Source of the DNA: Pseudoselenomonas ruminantium
GTDB lineage: Bacteria; Bacillota; Negativicutes; Selenomonadales; Selenomonadaceae
DNA: 64,000 nt
Direction of reading: 5' to 3'
NCBI RefSeq assembly: GCF_900142515.1
Contig: NZ_FRBC01000018.1
Location: 1 to 64,000 of the forward strand
Position numbers and translations under genes: made by a program. How positions within the stretch are numbered: the first letter of the stretch is position 1; every line of letters starts with the position of its first letter. The notes below the pieces were generated by a model. It did not search any database, was not told the origin of the DNA, and was given only the letters and a program-made list of their open reading frames with translations. This document shows, piece after piece, positions 23,555 through 33,270 of this stretch.

Positions 23555-23774
23555 AGCCTCAGCTCCTTCCTTGCTTCAGCACCAGCTGATTTCCCTCATA
23601 GACTTATTATATCCATTTTTCTTCTCAGCCTGCAATGCAGATTAGTTAGTTCATTTACCATTATTGCCCGCTATTTTATTTTGAATCAGCCAATTTGACA
23701 GCAGGAATTTTCTCCTCCATCACGAAGTTATGCAGAAACGGATGTTCCATTTTTTCACCAAAGGAGGTTTGCCT

Positions 23775-25148
23775 ATGAATCCCCTCAAAACCGTCGCCGC
23801 CAATATCTTTGACCTGGAAAAGGACCGCGCCCCCTTGGAGGAAATCGCGGAACGCATCCATAGCGGCGGCACCCTCAAAGGCACGAACATGTGCATCCTG
23901 ATTCTTGCCATCTTCATTGCCTCTATCGGCCTGAACATGAACAGCACCGCCGTCATCATCGGCGCCATGCTGATCTCGCCGCTGATGGGCGTAATCATGT
24001 CCTTGGGCTATGGCATGGCTACTTATGATAGTGCCTATGTCCGGGAATCCTTCCTGAAGCTCGTATTTCAGGTCATTCTCTCCGTCCTGACCTCGGCGGT
24101 ATATTTTACCCTCTCCCCCATCGACACTGCCTCCACGGAGCTACTGGCCCGCACGGAACCAACCATCTGGGACGTCCTTATCGCCATATTTGGCGGCCTG
24201 GCCGGCATCATCGGCAGCACCCGCATCGAAAAGAGCAATGTAATTCCCGGCGTAGCTATCGCCACCGCCCTGATGCCGCCCCTGTGCACGGCAGGCTATG
24301 GACTGGCCACCTATTCGCCAAAATTCTTCTTTGGCGCGCTCTATCTCTTCTTTATCAACAGTTTCTTCATCTGCCTGACCACCTTTATCGTGCTGAAATT
24401 CATCAAAATTCCCGCCAAGACCTACGTCTCCGAACAGGTTTTTCGCCGCCAGCGCTGGCTTCTCTCCCTGCTGGGCGTGCTCATAATCCTGCCCAGCATG
24501 TATATGGCCTACCAGAGCATCCGCAACAATCTGGAACATGCTCAGGTCAAAGCCTATATCGAAAGCAATTTCCAGCAGGGAAACCCGCAGGTCGTTGCCT
24601 TCCATCTGACTCCCCAGGAGAAAAAACTGGATCTGACTCTTATCGGCCGGACGGTTACAGATGAAGAACAGGCCGAACTGGAAAAAAAGCTGCAGACTTA
24701 TTCCCATTTTGCAGACTGGAACCTGCATATCATTCAGAACGATCTGTCCGGCACCGTCCGCGCTGAGGATGTCCAAAACCTCATCAACACCCAGTGGAAC
24801 GCCGCTGGCGGAGCCAGCCTTGCCAAGGCCCAGGAAGATTTACGCAAATACAAGGAACTGAGCATGCGTTACAGCCCCGCCTACCAGCGATTCGAGGCCG
24901 ACCAAGAGCTGCTGGCCAACATACGGGAAAAAGCCCCTATCCTGTTCCCAGCCTTCGCCGGCATTGAAGGAGCCGCCATCGCCACGGAAAACAAGGAAGG
25001 TCAGATCGTCTACACGGGCTTTCTGGCCATCATTACCTGCAAAGCTACCCTTGACGAAGACGAACAAGCCCGCTTGCAAAAATGGCTCAATGCCGAAGCC
25101 GAACTTCCAGTAAGCTTTATCCTGAAAATTCTACCGGAAGCAAAGTAA
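23775..25148 (+). CDS. DUF389 membrane protein
   Basis: A 457-residue protein from the ATG at 23775 with AAAGGAGG seven bases upstream; the frame opens earlier at 23730. Residues 30-230 carry the DUF389/TIGR00341 core of about six membrane segments (ILAIFIASIGLNMNSTAVIIGAMLISPLMGVIMSLGYG, SNVIPGVAIATALMPPLCTAGYGLA). The C-terminal half is soluble and alpha/beta. The family is of unknown function. It is a single-gene unit. Confidence 0.85.
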   Translation: MNPLKTVAANIFDLEKDRAPLEEIAERIHSGGTLKGTNMCILILAIFIASIGLNMNSTAVIIGAMLISPLMGVIMSLGYGMATYDSAYVRESFLKLVFQVILSVLTSAVYFTLSPIDTASTELLARTEPTIWDVLIAIFGGLAGIIGSTRIEKSNVIPGVAIATALMPPLCTAGYGLATYSPKFFFGALYLFFINSFFICLTTFIVLKFIKIPAKTYVSEQVFRRQRWLLSLLGVLIILPSMYMAYQSIRNNLEHAQVKAYIESNFQQGNPQVVAFHLTPQEKKLDLTLIGRTVTDEEQAELEKKLQTYSHFADWNLHIIQNDLSGTVRAEDVQNLINTQWNAAGGASLAKAQEDLRKYKELSMRYSPAYQRFEADQELLANIREKAPILFPAFAGIEGAAIATENKEGQIVYTGFLAIITCKATLDEDEQARLQKWLNAEAELPVSFILKILPEAK

Positions 25149-25244
25149 ACAGCTATAATTCAAGCATAGCTATCTTTCACGCAAAGGGGCGGTACCACTT
25201 GTGCTTGCCTTGATCTTTCCTGTAAGCCACTGTGCTTTTTCTCA

Positions 25245-25274
25245 TTGACAAAATTATCCCGAATGCACTATAAT
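25245..25274 (+). promoter_or_regulatory. promoter of the PAP2 gene
   Basis: TTGACA (25245-25250) and TATAAT (25269-25274) with an 18-bp spacer. The start codon at 25320 lies 46 bp downstream. Confidence 0.7.
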
Positions 25275-25319
25275 AGGCGGACATGTCTTTCTGACACAGT
25301 AAACAATGCGAGGTATCTT

Positions 25320-25838
25320 ATGGACGGAACAATACTCCTCTTCATTCAGGAACATATCCGTATGGATTTGCTGACGCCTATTTTGATGTTAATCACCAAT
25401 ATCGGCCATTATGGTGCCATCTGGCTGGTAATCGCCGTCATTATGGCCCTGCACCAATCTACCCGTGAACAGGGAATACTGACGTTAAGCGCCTTGCTGC
25501 TCAGCGGCGGCATAGCCGAATGCATAAAGCATCTAGTCATGCGCCCGCGTCCTTTCTTGCAGATTCCGGAACTCACCCCCCTAGGGGTGCCGCCCCATTC
25601 TTTTTCCTTCCCTTCCGGACATACGGTCTGTGCCTTTGCCGCAGCCTTTATCCTTTGGCGGACCTGCAAGGGTTGGCCACGGTTCTTTTTCCTGTTTTTC
25701 GCCGTCATCATGGCCTTTTCCCGGCTATATGCAGGCGTCCACTACCCCACGGATGTATTGGCCGGCATAATCGTGGCTTTGGCCGGCAGCAGCCTGGTCT
25801 GGCGTCTGCGTACATTCATCTTTATCAGCAAATACTAA
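25320..25838 (+). CDS. PAP2-family membrane phosphatase
   Basis: A 172-residue membrane protein of the undecaprenyl-pyrophosphate/lipid phosphatase type. All three PAP2 motifs are present: KHLVMRPRP, PSGHTVCAF and SRLYAGVHYPTDVLAG. ATG at 25320 is chosen because the earlier open frame begins inside the -35 sequence. It would remove phosphate from lipid substrates on the outer face of the membrane. Confidence 0.85.
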   Translation: MDGTILLFIQEHIRMDLLTPILMLITNIGHYGAIWLVIAVIMALHQSTREQGILTLSALLLSGGIAECIKHLVMRPRPFLQIPELTPLGVPPHSFSFPSGHTVCAFAAAFILWRTCKGWPRFFFLFFAVIMAFSRLYAGVHYPTDVLAGIIVALAGSSLVWRLRTFIFISKY

Positions 25839-25850
25839 GCTCATTCCAAG

Positions 25851-25895
25851 AACACCAAGGAGGCGTCATCAACTGATGACGCCTCCTTGGTGTTT
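25851..25895 (+). terminator. PAP2 terminator
   Basis: Perfect stem AACACCAAGGAGGCGTCATC / GATGACGCCTCCTTGGTGTT with a short loop and trailing T run. Confidence 0.9.
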
Positions 25896-25914
25896 AATCC
25901 TGCCCCTATTCCTG

Positions 25915-26235
25915 AATAGCAGGAGTCACATTTCGATTTCCGCAGCAAAGACAATCACAGCCTGCCCGAAAATCTGGATTTTGGTTGGCTTCTGTCCTTC
26001 CTTTTCCACTATGCTCCTTAATCCCCACCATCACCTTGGGATGACCCGCCGAAGCAATGGCCACAGGGCAATCCCCCCGCAAAGATAAAGGCCGTTTCCG
26101 AATTGTTCAGTTTCCGGGCCAGCTGCTGCATCTGCATTTCGGTCAAGCCATCTGCTTCCGGCCCCCCCGGCCGGATTGCCGGAAAATTTCTGCTTGGTAA
26201 AGGAATCCACCTGATAAACGCGATACTTTTTCATC
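25915..26235 (-). pseudogene. broken PhzF-family epimerase/isomerase gene
   Basis: From the ATG at 26235 the frame reads MKKYRVYQVDSFTKQKFSGNPAG, the PhzF start, then shifts. In another frame ADGLTEMQMQQLARKLNNSETAFIF continues, followed without the middle of the protein by GHPKVMVGIKEHSG, a C-terminal PhzF sequence. So at least one frameshift and a large internal deletion are present. It follows the HAD gene on the same strand. Confidence 0.75.
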
Positions 26236-27076
26236 CAATCAGCCCCAATCGCTGGAAAGCATGGGCCAGGCCATCATCGGCCACGGCATCCGTCACGAAA
26301 TCGGCCATAGCCTTGATTTCCTCGCCGCCATTGCCCATGGCCACCCCTATGGCACAGTATTCAAACATGGGGATATCAATCCTGGCATCACCAAAAGCGA
26401 TGGTGTCCTCAATCCTGCCGCCGATATGCTTCAGCAGCTCATCAATGGCATGGGCCTTGGTGATGCCTTTGACACCTAAATCACCGAACAGGGCCGTTTC
26501 CCCGACGCCGCCCCAGGTGCCTGCCTGTAAATCCGGGAAGGCTTCCTTCGCCGCTAGAAAGTCTTCATAGCTTTCGAGGATAAAGCTGACCTTGTTCAGA
26601 TCATCACGGTAAAGCTCTCCGCCGAAAATCATTTCCGGGAATGCCTGCCGGACGGTCATCTTCGCAGCATTGTCCTGCCCCTTGCGGGCCGAGTATTCCT
26701 GCATGACCGGTTCGCCTCTGGTCTCAAAGTTCTCGCTGGCAAAGAGGCCATTGTTGCTTTCGATGTAGAATTCCAGCTTGCGTTCATGGAGCCAGTCCAC
26801 AATGCGGCGGCTCTGCTCCGGCGTAAGCAGCTGATGCATGACCACCTGCCCGTTATCCTCCACATAGCTGCCATTGCCGCCAATCATGCCATCAAGGCCG
26901 ATGTCCCAAATCTCCTGATAGACCTCTGCCCGGCTGCGCCCTGTGCTGATATAAACCTTATGCCCATTGGCTCTGGCCTGACGGATAGCCTCCACCGCCG
27001 ATTCCGGCAAAACATTGTCATAATCCACCAGCGTACCATCCACATCAATGAAAATAATCTTGCTCATGATATCCAC
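26231..27076 (-). CDS. Cof-type HAD hydrolase
   Basis: A 281-residue HAD phosphatase, class IIB. Motif I is IFIDVDGTLVDYDN, motif II ISTGRSRAE, and motif III/IV AFGDARIDIPMFEYCAIGVAMGNGGEEIKAMADFVT. Such enzymes remove phosphate from sugar phosphates or cofactors. Last intact gene of the operon ROK-MFS-PHP-HAD, 8 bp after the PHP gene. A tiny relic of a copy lies at 13498-13548. Confidence 0.9.
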   Translation of the reverse strand: MDIMSKIIFIDVDGTLVDYDNVLPESAVEAIRQARANGHKVYISTGRSRAEVYQEIWDIGLDGMIGGNGSYVEDNGQVVMHQLLTPEQSRRIVDWLHERKLEFYIESNNGLFASENFETRGEPVMQEYSARKGQDNAAKMTVRQAFPEMIFGGELYRDDLNKVSFILESYEDFLAAKEAFPDLQAGTWGGVGETALFGDLGVKGITKAHAIDELLKHIGGRIEDTIAFGDARIDIPMFEYCAIGVAMGNGGEEIKAMADFVTDAVADDGLAHAFQRLGLIG

Positions 27077-27084
27077 TCCAATTT

Positions 27085-27954
27085 TTACAACAATTTATGC
27101 CCAAAAGGCTCCATATTTTTGAACGTGTAGACTTCCTGCATGCCAATCTCATCCCGCAGGATAGCCTGGGCATCTTCCATGTGGTCGGCCAGATACGTTG
27201 TGGAATGGGCATCGGAACCAATCGTGATGATCCTGCCGCCCAAATCCTTGTAGAGCCGCAAAATATCGCGAGAAGGCATGGTGTCATCAAGACCATAATG
27301 CCAGGAGGATGTGTTGAGTTCAATGCCCTTGCCGTCGGCAATGGCCAGCTTCAGGATTTCCGCTACCATATCCCGGACTGCGGCAAAAGGATACTTTCCC
27401 TGCTTGTCATAACGGCTGATGAGGTTCAGATGCGACAGCACCGCATAATGCTTGAAATTTTTCATCACATCATACATTTCCTGATAGTACCGCTCATTAT
27501 ACTCCTGCTGGCTGCGGCCCTGCTGGAATTCCTGATTCCAGAATTCCTTGTTCTCCACCTGATGGATGGACAGCAGCACAAAGTCCAGCTTGTCTGCGTA
27601 TTCCGCAAACAACGCCTCATATTTCGGGATAGTGCCAACCTGCACGCCAAACTCCAAGCCGCAGCGTAAAGCGATTTCCTTCGCAAACTCGGCCTTGACC
27701 CGGCTGAATTTCGCAAAGTATTGAGGATAATCCACATTGGCCAAAGGCTGCAATTCATCTGCCGCCAGACCGATGCCATCGCCGCCACGGTACTCGATAT
27801 TCCCCTCATCCCAATCCTTCTTGATGCCATAATCCACATGGTCGGTGAAACACATTTCCTGCAAGCCCAGCGAAACGGCTTTTTTGGCCTGTTCCTCCAT
27901 CGGTTCATGGGAATCGTCACTGAACTCCGTATGCACATGATAATCTGCCCACAT
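27085..27954 (-). CDS. PHP-domain phosphatase (histidinol-phosphatase-like)
   Basis: A 289-residue PHP protein. DYHVHTEFSDDSHEPMEEQAKKAV gives the first metal ligands; CFTDHVDYG, GLEFGVQVGTIPKYE, LSIHQVEN, HYAVLSHLNLI and GSDAHSTTYL complete the trinuclear metal site. Histidinol-phosphatase (HisJ/HisK) members share this layout; no other his genes are near, so a different phosphate ester is possible. It lies 14 bp after the MFS gene. Confidence 0.85.
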   Translation of the reverse strand: MWADYHVHTEFSDDSHEPMEEQAKKAVSLGLQEMCFTDHVDYGIKKDWDEGNIEYRGGDGIGLAADELQPLANVDYPQYFAKFSRVKAEFAKEIALRCGLEFGVQVGTIPKYEALFAEYADKLDFVLLSIHQVENKEFWNQEFQQGRSQQEYNERYYQEMYDVMKNFKHYAVLSHLNLISRYDKQGKYPFAAVRDMVAEILKLAIADGKGIELNTSSWHYGLDDTMPSRDILRLYKDLGGRIITIGSDAHSTTYLADHMEDAQAILRDEIGMQEVYTFKNMEPFGHKLL

Positions 27955-27968
27955 AAGAAAATCCCCCT

Positions 27969-29144
27969 CTACAATACTTTCTTATAGACATAAGCCGCGA
28001 TAGCAGCCTGCGATGCCACCAAAGCCGCCAGCAGGCCAAAGGCCGCATAGAGGCTGGTCTGATGAGCCAGAAAGCCGATAGCCGCCGGCCCCATAAGGAT
28101 GCCCAGATACCCCAGAGTGCTTACCGCCGGCACCGCCATGCTGATGGGCATATCCTTCTGCTTGCCCAGCAAAGAAAAGAACACCGGCACGATATTGGCA
28201 CTGCCGATACCAATGGCAAAGAAGCCTGTGTATAAGAGCAGCGAACCGGGCGCAAAGATCACCAGCAGGAAACCCAGTAAAGCCAGCAGGCTGCCACCTA
28301 CCACCACGGGTTTCTGCCCCAGCCGCTGCACGGTAACATCCCCTAGCAGCCGCATGATGAGCATGGCTGCCGAAAAAACCGTGAAGCCTGTGCCCGCCAG
28401 AGACAAGTCAAAATTCCTGACCGTGGTGAGGAAAACACCGCTCCAATCCATGATTGCCCCTTCCACCAGGAAAGCAATGCAGGCCACCACGCCCACAAAG
28501 GCCACGATTCCCCGGGGGATCGCCACCATGGCTCCGCCGCTCTCGCCGCCAAAGGGCAGCAGATGACAGGCAAAAAAGGCCAGCGTGAGCAACATTATCC
28601 CCACGGCAATGCAGGTGGAAATCAACGGTGTCAGTCCCAACGTGCCCACCCAGATACCAAATAGCCCGGCGCCGATAAAGCCGCCGACACTCCAAAGAGC
28701 ATGCATGCCGGACATCAGGCGGCGCTTGGCCGCTTTTTCCACGAGCACCGCCTGAATATTGATGACCACATCAATACAGCCCATCATCGCGCCGAAGACC
28801 AGCAAAGAAACCGCCGCCAGAACCATATTGTCTACCTGACACAAAACCAACAAAAGCAGGGCAAAGACCGTGGCAGCCACTGTCAGCGTTTTCCGGCAAC
28901 CGAAACGCACGGCGGCTGCCCCGGACAAAGGCATAGTCAAAAGCGAGCCGATGCCGATGCACAGGAGCAGCATGCCCAGCACATCCTCGCCGATAGCCAG
29001 CCTTTCCCGCAAGAGCGGCACCAATGGCGCCCAGGAGGCTGCCCCGAAACCGCCGATGAAAAACAAGGCTCTGGTGGAATGCTGCCGCATCTTCCCCGCT
29101 GCATACCGCTCCTTGGCCTTTAACCTATCCTTATCCTGACTCAT
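27969..29144 (-). CDS. MFS transporter
   Basis: A 391-residue major facilitator protein with 12 hydrophobic segments. LFFIGGFGAASWAPLVPLLRERLAIGEDVLGMLLLCIGIGSLLTMPLSG starts the N-terminal bundle and resembles the FucP/YbjJ-like group. The start ATG overlaps the stop of the ROK regulator gene by four bases. The substrate may be a sugar, because the regulator is of the ROK type. Confidence 0.85.
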   Translation of the reverse strand: MSQDKDRLKAKERYAAGKMRQHSTRALFFIGGFGAASWAPLVPLLRERLAIGEDVLGMLLLCIGIGSLLTMPLSGAAAVRFGCRKTLTVAATVFALLLLVLCQVDNMVLAAVSLLVFGAMMGCIDVVINIQAVLVEKAAKRRLMSGMHALWSVGGFIGAGLFGIWVGTLGLTPLISTCIAVGIMLLTLAFFACHLLPFGGESGGAMVAIPRGIVAFVGVVACIAFLVEGAIMDWSGVFLTTVRNFDLSLAGTGFTVFSAAMLIMRLLGDVTVQRLGQKPVVVGGSLLALLGFLLVIFAPGSLLLYTGFFAIGIGSANIVPVFFSLLGKQKDMPISMAVPAVSTLGYLGILMGPAAIGFLAHQTSLYAAFGLLAALVASQAAIAAYVYKKVL

Positions 29145-30148
29145 AAAACATCTCCTATCCTACTCAGATTTTCCAAGAAATTCCCCGCCAGGGCATGGAT
29201 GCCGCGCCGATAATCTTCCCGCAGCGGCCTGCCCAGAACAATCTCCGGCATAAAGCGTTCCGGCAGAGAAGCGGCACATATCTGCCGGATTTCTGCCTCC
29301 CTGTCTGGTGCTATGTCCTCCAAATACAAGACCATGCGATGGGGATTCCAGAAGCGGACAAAATGAACGATTTTTTCCGCCACCTGCGCCGCAGATAATT
29401 CCCTGGGCTGATACAAACCGCGGTCAAACAAGCAGGATATTTCCCCCGCCAGGCCGTCTCGCCCTTTGTAGAGCTTGCCATTCAGCAATATGCCTGCCCC
29501 CGGCGGATAATTCCGTGGCCAATAGATACCGACCACGGTTTCCTGCCGGGAGGTCTCTCCCAGGGTCATGCCATACCCCGATACAGCCGCGTTTATATCG
29601 TTGACCAGACGAATGGGCAGCCCTGTGGAGGCTTCCAGCTGTTCCCGCAACCGCACGCCTTTCAGCGCCGGGTAGTCGACAACAGCCATTGCACCATCCA
29701 CTTCCACGCCTGGAAGTCCCATCATCACCAGCGCCAGCCGCGGATACTGCGCCTGATACTGCCGGATCCTGGCCAACAGAAAATCCAAGGATACATCCGG
29801 ACAGGCAAGCCTCTCGGAAAAAACGGAATCGCCGAAAAGATTCTCGACATTCACTTCCAGCCGATTCGTGCCATCTTCCTCATAGAAACAAAGCGTAAGG
29901 GCCAGCAGCCTGTCGGCCAGATACCGGTACTGCCGGGCTGGCCGACCTCCGTCCTCCGAGGCCGAGGGCAGGAACGCCTCCAGCAGCTCCACTTCGCCTT
30001 GCTCCTGCAATATTTTCACCAAGGTGTTCACCGTCATGACACTGAGCCCGGTACTTTCCGCCAGTTGCGGCTTGGTCGCCTGCCTGAGTGACCGCAGTGC
30101 CTGCCGTACTTTTTGCAAGTTATGCTTGCGCACATCTTTTTTGTTCAT
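29141..30148 (-). CDS. ROK-family transcriptional regulator
   Basis: A 335-residue protein from the ATG at 30148 (MNKKDVRKHN), preceded by GGAG; the frame opens earlier at 30187. An N-terminal winged helix (KVRQALRSLRQATKPQLAESTGLSVMTVNTLVKILQEQGE) is followed by a ROK domain. The ROK zinc motif CxCGxxGC is absent, so the sugar kinase site is probably lost and it acts only as a regulator. It heads the operon and probably controls it. Confidence 0.85.
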   Translation of the reverse strand: MNKKDVRKHNLQKVRQALRSLRQATKPQLAESTGLSVMTVNTLVKILQEQGEVELLEAFLPSASEDGGRPARQYRYLADRLLALTLCFYEEDGTNRLEVNVENLFGDSVFSERLACPDVSLDFLLARIRQYQAQYPRLALVMMGLPGVEVDGAMAVVDYPALKGVRLREQLEASTGLPIRLVNDINAAVSGYGMTLGETSRQETVVGIYWPRNYPPGAGILLNGKLYKGRDGLAGEISCLFDRGLYQPRELSAAQVAEKIVHFVRFWNPHRMVLYLEDIAPDREAEIRQICAASLPERFMPEIVLGRPLREDYRRGIHALAGNFLENLSRIGDVL

Positions 30149-30322
30149 ACTTACTCCATCAAGTTTATATAATAACTTTATAAACATATGATATAAAATT
30201 TCGACTGCCTTGTCAACAACCAGGATCTAACCTGCTTGATCCTTACCAGCTTCGTCCCGCAAAAATTACCTTAGTATTCAAGCATAACTTCATTTTTAAG
30301 GATATTTTTATAAGACTTCAGA

Positions 30323-30351
30323 TTGTTTCATCTTGATTACTCACCTATAAT
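30323..30351 (+). promoter_or_regulatory. promoter of phosphatase copy 1
   Basis: TTGTTT (30323-30328) and TATAAT (30346-30351), 17-bp spacer, 43 bp before the start at 30395. The 40 bp before the start match the leader of phosphatase copy 2, so the duplication includes the leader. Confidence 0.6.
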
Positions 30352-30394
30352 GATATTGTAAGAAAAATCAATATCTATTTTAGGAAGATTTGCC

Positions 30395-31696
30395 ATGAAC
30401 TTAAAGAAATTGGCCGCCGCTATCTGCCTTTCCCTGGTCACACTTTCCAGTGCGGTACAGGCGGAGCGCCCCGCTGCTTTCCAAGAGGACTATCAGTTGA
30501 AAGAAATGGTGGTTCTGAGCCGCCACAATATCCGTTCGCCACTGTCTGGCAATGGTTCTGCTCTGGGAAATCTTCCCCCCCACACCTGGTTCAAATGGAC
30601 ATCCGGCCCCAGCGAGCTTTCCCTGCGCGGCGGCCAGCTTGAGACCATGATGGGGCAGTATTTCCGTCAACGATTGGTACAGGATGGCCTGATTACGGAA
30701 AACTACCTGCCGAAAGAAGGCGAAGTCCGCTTCTATGCCAATTCCATGCAACGCACCATTGCTACAGCCCAATATTTCTCCAGCGGCATGCTGCCAGTAG
30801 CCAATGTCACCATCGAACACAAATATGCCCCCAGCAAGATGGACCCGGTTTTCAATCCTCAGCTGACTTTTGTCAGCGACGCTTTCCGCCAACAAGCTAT
30901 GAAAGAAATCAATGCCATGGGTGGAACAAAAGGACTACAAGGAATCAACGACAAACTGGCCACTGAATACCGAGTGCTGGAAAAGACACTGGATCTGAAA
31001 GATTCTCCGCTGGCTAAAAAAGACGGTTTCACCAGGTTCCGCCATGACGATTTACAGATCATGCTGGAGGTAAACAAAGAACCAGCGATGAAAGGTTCCT
31101 TGAAACTGGCCAACTCCGCCAGTGATGCATTCATCCTGCAGTACTATGAGGAAATGGATACGACCAAAGCCGGCTTTGGCCACAAGCTTTCTCAGCAGGA
31201 ATGGGAACAGATTGCCAAAGTCAAAGACGTATATGGGGATGTTCTCTTCACGGCCCCCAGCGTGGCCGTGAATGTGGCCCACCCACTGCTGGCAGAAATG
31301 AACAAGGAATTGAACACCCCGGGACGCAAATTCACGTTCCTCTGCGGTCATGATTCCAACATTGCCAGTGTATTGGCTGCTCTCGATGTAGAAGAATATG
31401 ATCTTCCCAACAGTATCGAAAAAAAGACCCCCATTGGTTCCAAGCTGGTTATCGAAAAATTTGCCGGCAAAGATTATGCTGCTTTCAGCCTTGTCTACCA
31501 GAGCACAGACCAACTCCGTGACCGTACGGCTCTGACGATGGATAACCCACCGGAAGTCTTCCCCCTGAAACTCAAAGGCTTACAGGCCAACAAGGACGGC
31601 TTGTATCGCTTACAGGATGTACAGGCCCGCTTCCAGCAAGCCATTGATGCTTACAACAACCTGCCGCAGGATAAAACCGAGCCTAAGGCAGCCTGA
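30395..31696 (+). CDS. secreted histidine acid phosphatase, copy 1
   Basis: A 433-residue protein with a signal peptide (cleavage after VQA, residue 23). The branch 2 histidine phosphatase motif is VVLSRHNIRSPLSG, with RHN in place of the usual RHG, and the proton-donor motif is CGHDSNIASVL (HD). Such enzymes hydrolyse sugar or inositol phosphates outside the cell. The near-identical copy at 40022-41332 points towards it, with the replication origin between. Promoter at 30323-30351; a bidirectional terminator follows. Confidence 0.9.
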   Translation: MNLKKLAAAICLSLVTLSSAVQAERPAAFQEDYQLKEMVVLSRHNIRSPLSGNGSALGNLPPHTWFKWTSGPSELSLRGGQLETMMGQYFRQRLVQDGLITENYLPKEGEVRFYANSMQRTIATAQYFSSGMLPVANVTIEHKYAPSKMDPVFNPQLTFVSDAFRQQAMKEINAMGGTKGLQGINDKLATEYRVLEKTLDLKDSPLAKKDGFTRFRHDDLQIMLEVNKEPAMKGSLKLANSASDAFILQYYEEMDTTKAGFGHKLSQQEWEQIAKVKDVYGDVLFTAPSVAVNVAHPLLAEMNKELNTPGRKFTFLCGHDSNIASVLAALDVEEYDLPNSIEKKTPIGSKLVIEKFAGKDYAAFSLVYQSTDQLRDRTALTMDNPPEVFPLKLKGLQANKDGLYRLQDVQARFQQAIDAYNNLPQDKTEPKAA

Positions 31697-31701
31697 ATGG
31701 C

Positions 31702-31748
31702 AAAAAATAAGCTATGGCAGCGTTATACGCTTCCCATAGCTTATTTTT
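31702..31748 (+). terminator. bidirectional terminator between phosphatase 1 and rep
   Basis: Long stem AAATAAGCTATGG...CCATAGCTTATTT with A and T runs at both ends. It lies between convergent genes and can serve both. Confidence 0.85.
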
Positions 31749-31753
31749 CATTC

Positions 31754-33124
31754 TTACATCATATTGTCCATGGTAATATATCCTGACATCAGGCGTTGGG
31801 CCAGATGTTCCCGGAATAACATGGTATCCCTGTTACGCAGGTCCCGCTTTTGAATCTTTATTCTGGCTTCTTCTACATTATAAGGAATGCCCATATTGCT
31901 AGCCATGTTTTCCATGGATAAAGCTGCTGCATCGAAGATTTCCAGCAGCTTTTTCATTTTCCCTTTTTTGATCAGCATACCAGCATTGTTCTTGCAAGTC
32001 TTGTAGACATCCTCCAACTGCATATCCGTTTTTTGCAGCTCAGTTTCCACGCTGCCATTTGTATCGGCCTTACGCAACCAAGTTTTGCGTCGGGATTTGG
32101 CATAATCCTTTTTTACACAGGTAATCAGATATCCTGCACTCAAAGGTTCCTGTCCAGGTTTGCGCTTCTTCAATTGGTCTTTATAGTAGGCGAGGTTGCT
32201 CTTCAGAACATCTAGTTTATAATTGGTGATGATTTCCAGGCAGGTAGATTCCGGTTTTATCCCAAAGGATGAAAATTCATCAAACAGACGTAATTGTTCG
32301 GAATCCAGATTGGCGATTTTATCCTCTGTGGTCAGTATTTTCCTAGGTGCTGCTAAAGTCTTGATATCTGTGTCAGTCAAATGGATGGTAATGTTTTGGG
32401 CAGCTCTGCGCCCTCTGCCATCATGGGTGAAATGGAATTGCTTAAGTGAGGTATTCTTGCGTATTTGTTGCTCTGCTTTCTTCAGTACATCACGTTGAAA
32501 GTCCCGGAAGTTGGCATATGAAGATGTAGACATATTCAAACGTTCCTTGAATCGTTCAATGCTGATGGTATAAGTTCCTTCTGAGATGAGCTCTTTGACG
32601 ACCATGAATACTTTTAGTTGTGTTATCCCACGGATTGCGAGCATTTCATCAATATCTACTTCAGTGAATTTTTCAGTGAAATCCTGCAGATAAGGAAGCA
32701 TTTTCTGATTGATGGAAACAGAAACGGTGTCGTTGAAATCATTGTATTCAACCGAATTGTATAGTGGTATTTTTAACCAGTTATGTTTGTCTTCTTCACT
32801 TGAATAGCGTTTGACAATTTTCAGACTTTTATCGGAAACACGATCGATTGCTTCGCGGATGATGTTTCGCCAGCCTTTGTCCTTGTTGATATTGAGTTTA
32901 TCTGCGAGGACTGAGATGTTATATTCATAGAAGACATCATGGTTCAGGCTTTTTTCTTTAGCTAAAGAGGCTACTGTCAGAAGCCATATTTTCATCTCAT
33001 TTTCTCGTAGTGAGTGCTTGGCAAACATTAGTTCATTAGCAAATTTTGTGGGTGTATCAAATTCTAAGTTTTGATACAAATATTCAGTTGGCTGTGATGC
33101 GATGAAGCTCATTTTGGCTGACAT
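31754..33124 (-). CDS. Rep_3-family plasmid replication initiator
   Basis: A 456-residue initiator. Residues 15-245 match the Rep_3/RepB winged-helix pair (TPTKFANELMFAKHSLRENEMKIWLLTVASLAKE, SVSINQKMLPYLQDFTEKFTEVDIDEMLAIRGITQLKVFMVVKELI), and a long helical C-terminal tail is extra. It would bind the iterons at 33271-33734 and load the replication machinery. GGAAAGGA precedes the ATG. The gene is transcribed away from the iterons. Confidence 0.9.
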   Translation of the reverse strand: MSAKMSFIASQPTEYLYQNLEFDTPTKFANELMFAKHSLRENEMKIWLLTVASLAKEKSLNHDVFYEYNISVLADKLNINKDKGWRNIIREAIDRVSDKSLKIVKRYSSEEDKHNWLKIPLYNSVEYNDFNDTVSVSINQKMLPYLQDFTEKFTEVDIDEMLAIRGITQLKVFMVVKELISEGTYTISIERFKERLNMSTSSYANFRDFQRDVLKKAEQQIRKNTSLKQFHFTHDGRGRRAAQNITIHLTDTDIKTLAAPRKILTTEDKIANLDSEQLRLFDEFSSFGIKPESTCLEIITNYKLDVLKSNLAYYKDQLKKRKPGQEPLSAGYLITCVKKDYAKSRRKTWLRKADTNGSVETELQKTDMQLEDVYKTCKNNAGMLIKKGKMKKLLEIFDAAALSMENMASNMGIPYNVEEARIKIQKRDLRNRDTMLFREHLAQRLMSGYITMDNMM

Positions 33125-33270
33125 AAATACATATCCTTTCCGAGTATGCCGATCATTGTTATTATTATACTATTTGCGGTAGAATTTAGCAATATACTTT
33201 TTCTACGATAAATAGTATGCTTATATATTCTATATAAAATAAATATATAATAATATATATAGGGGGCGTT

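Noticed and set aside
31754-33124. Neighbouring parA/parB partition genes
   Set aside because: None was found near the origin; partition functions must lie elsewhere or be absent.
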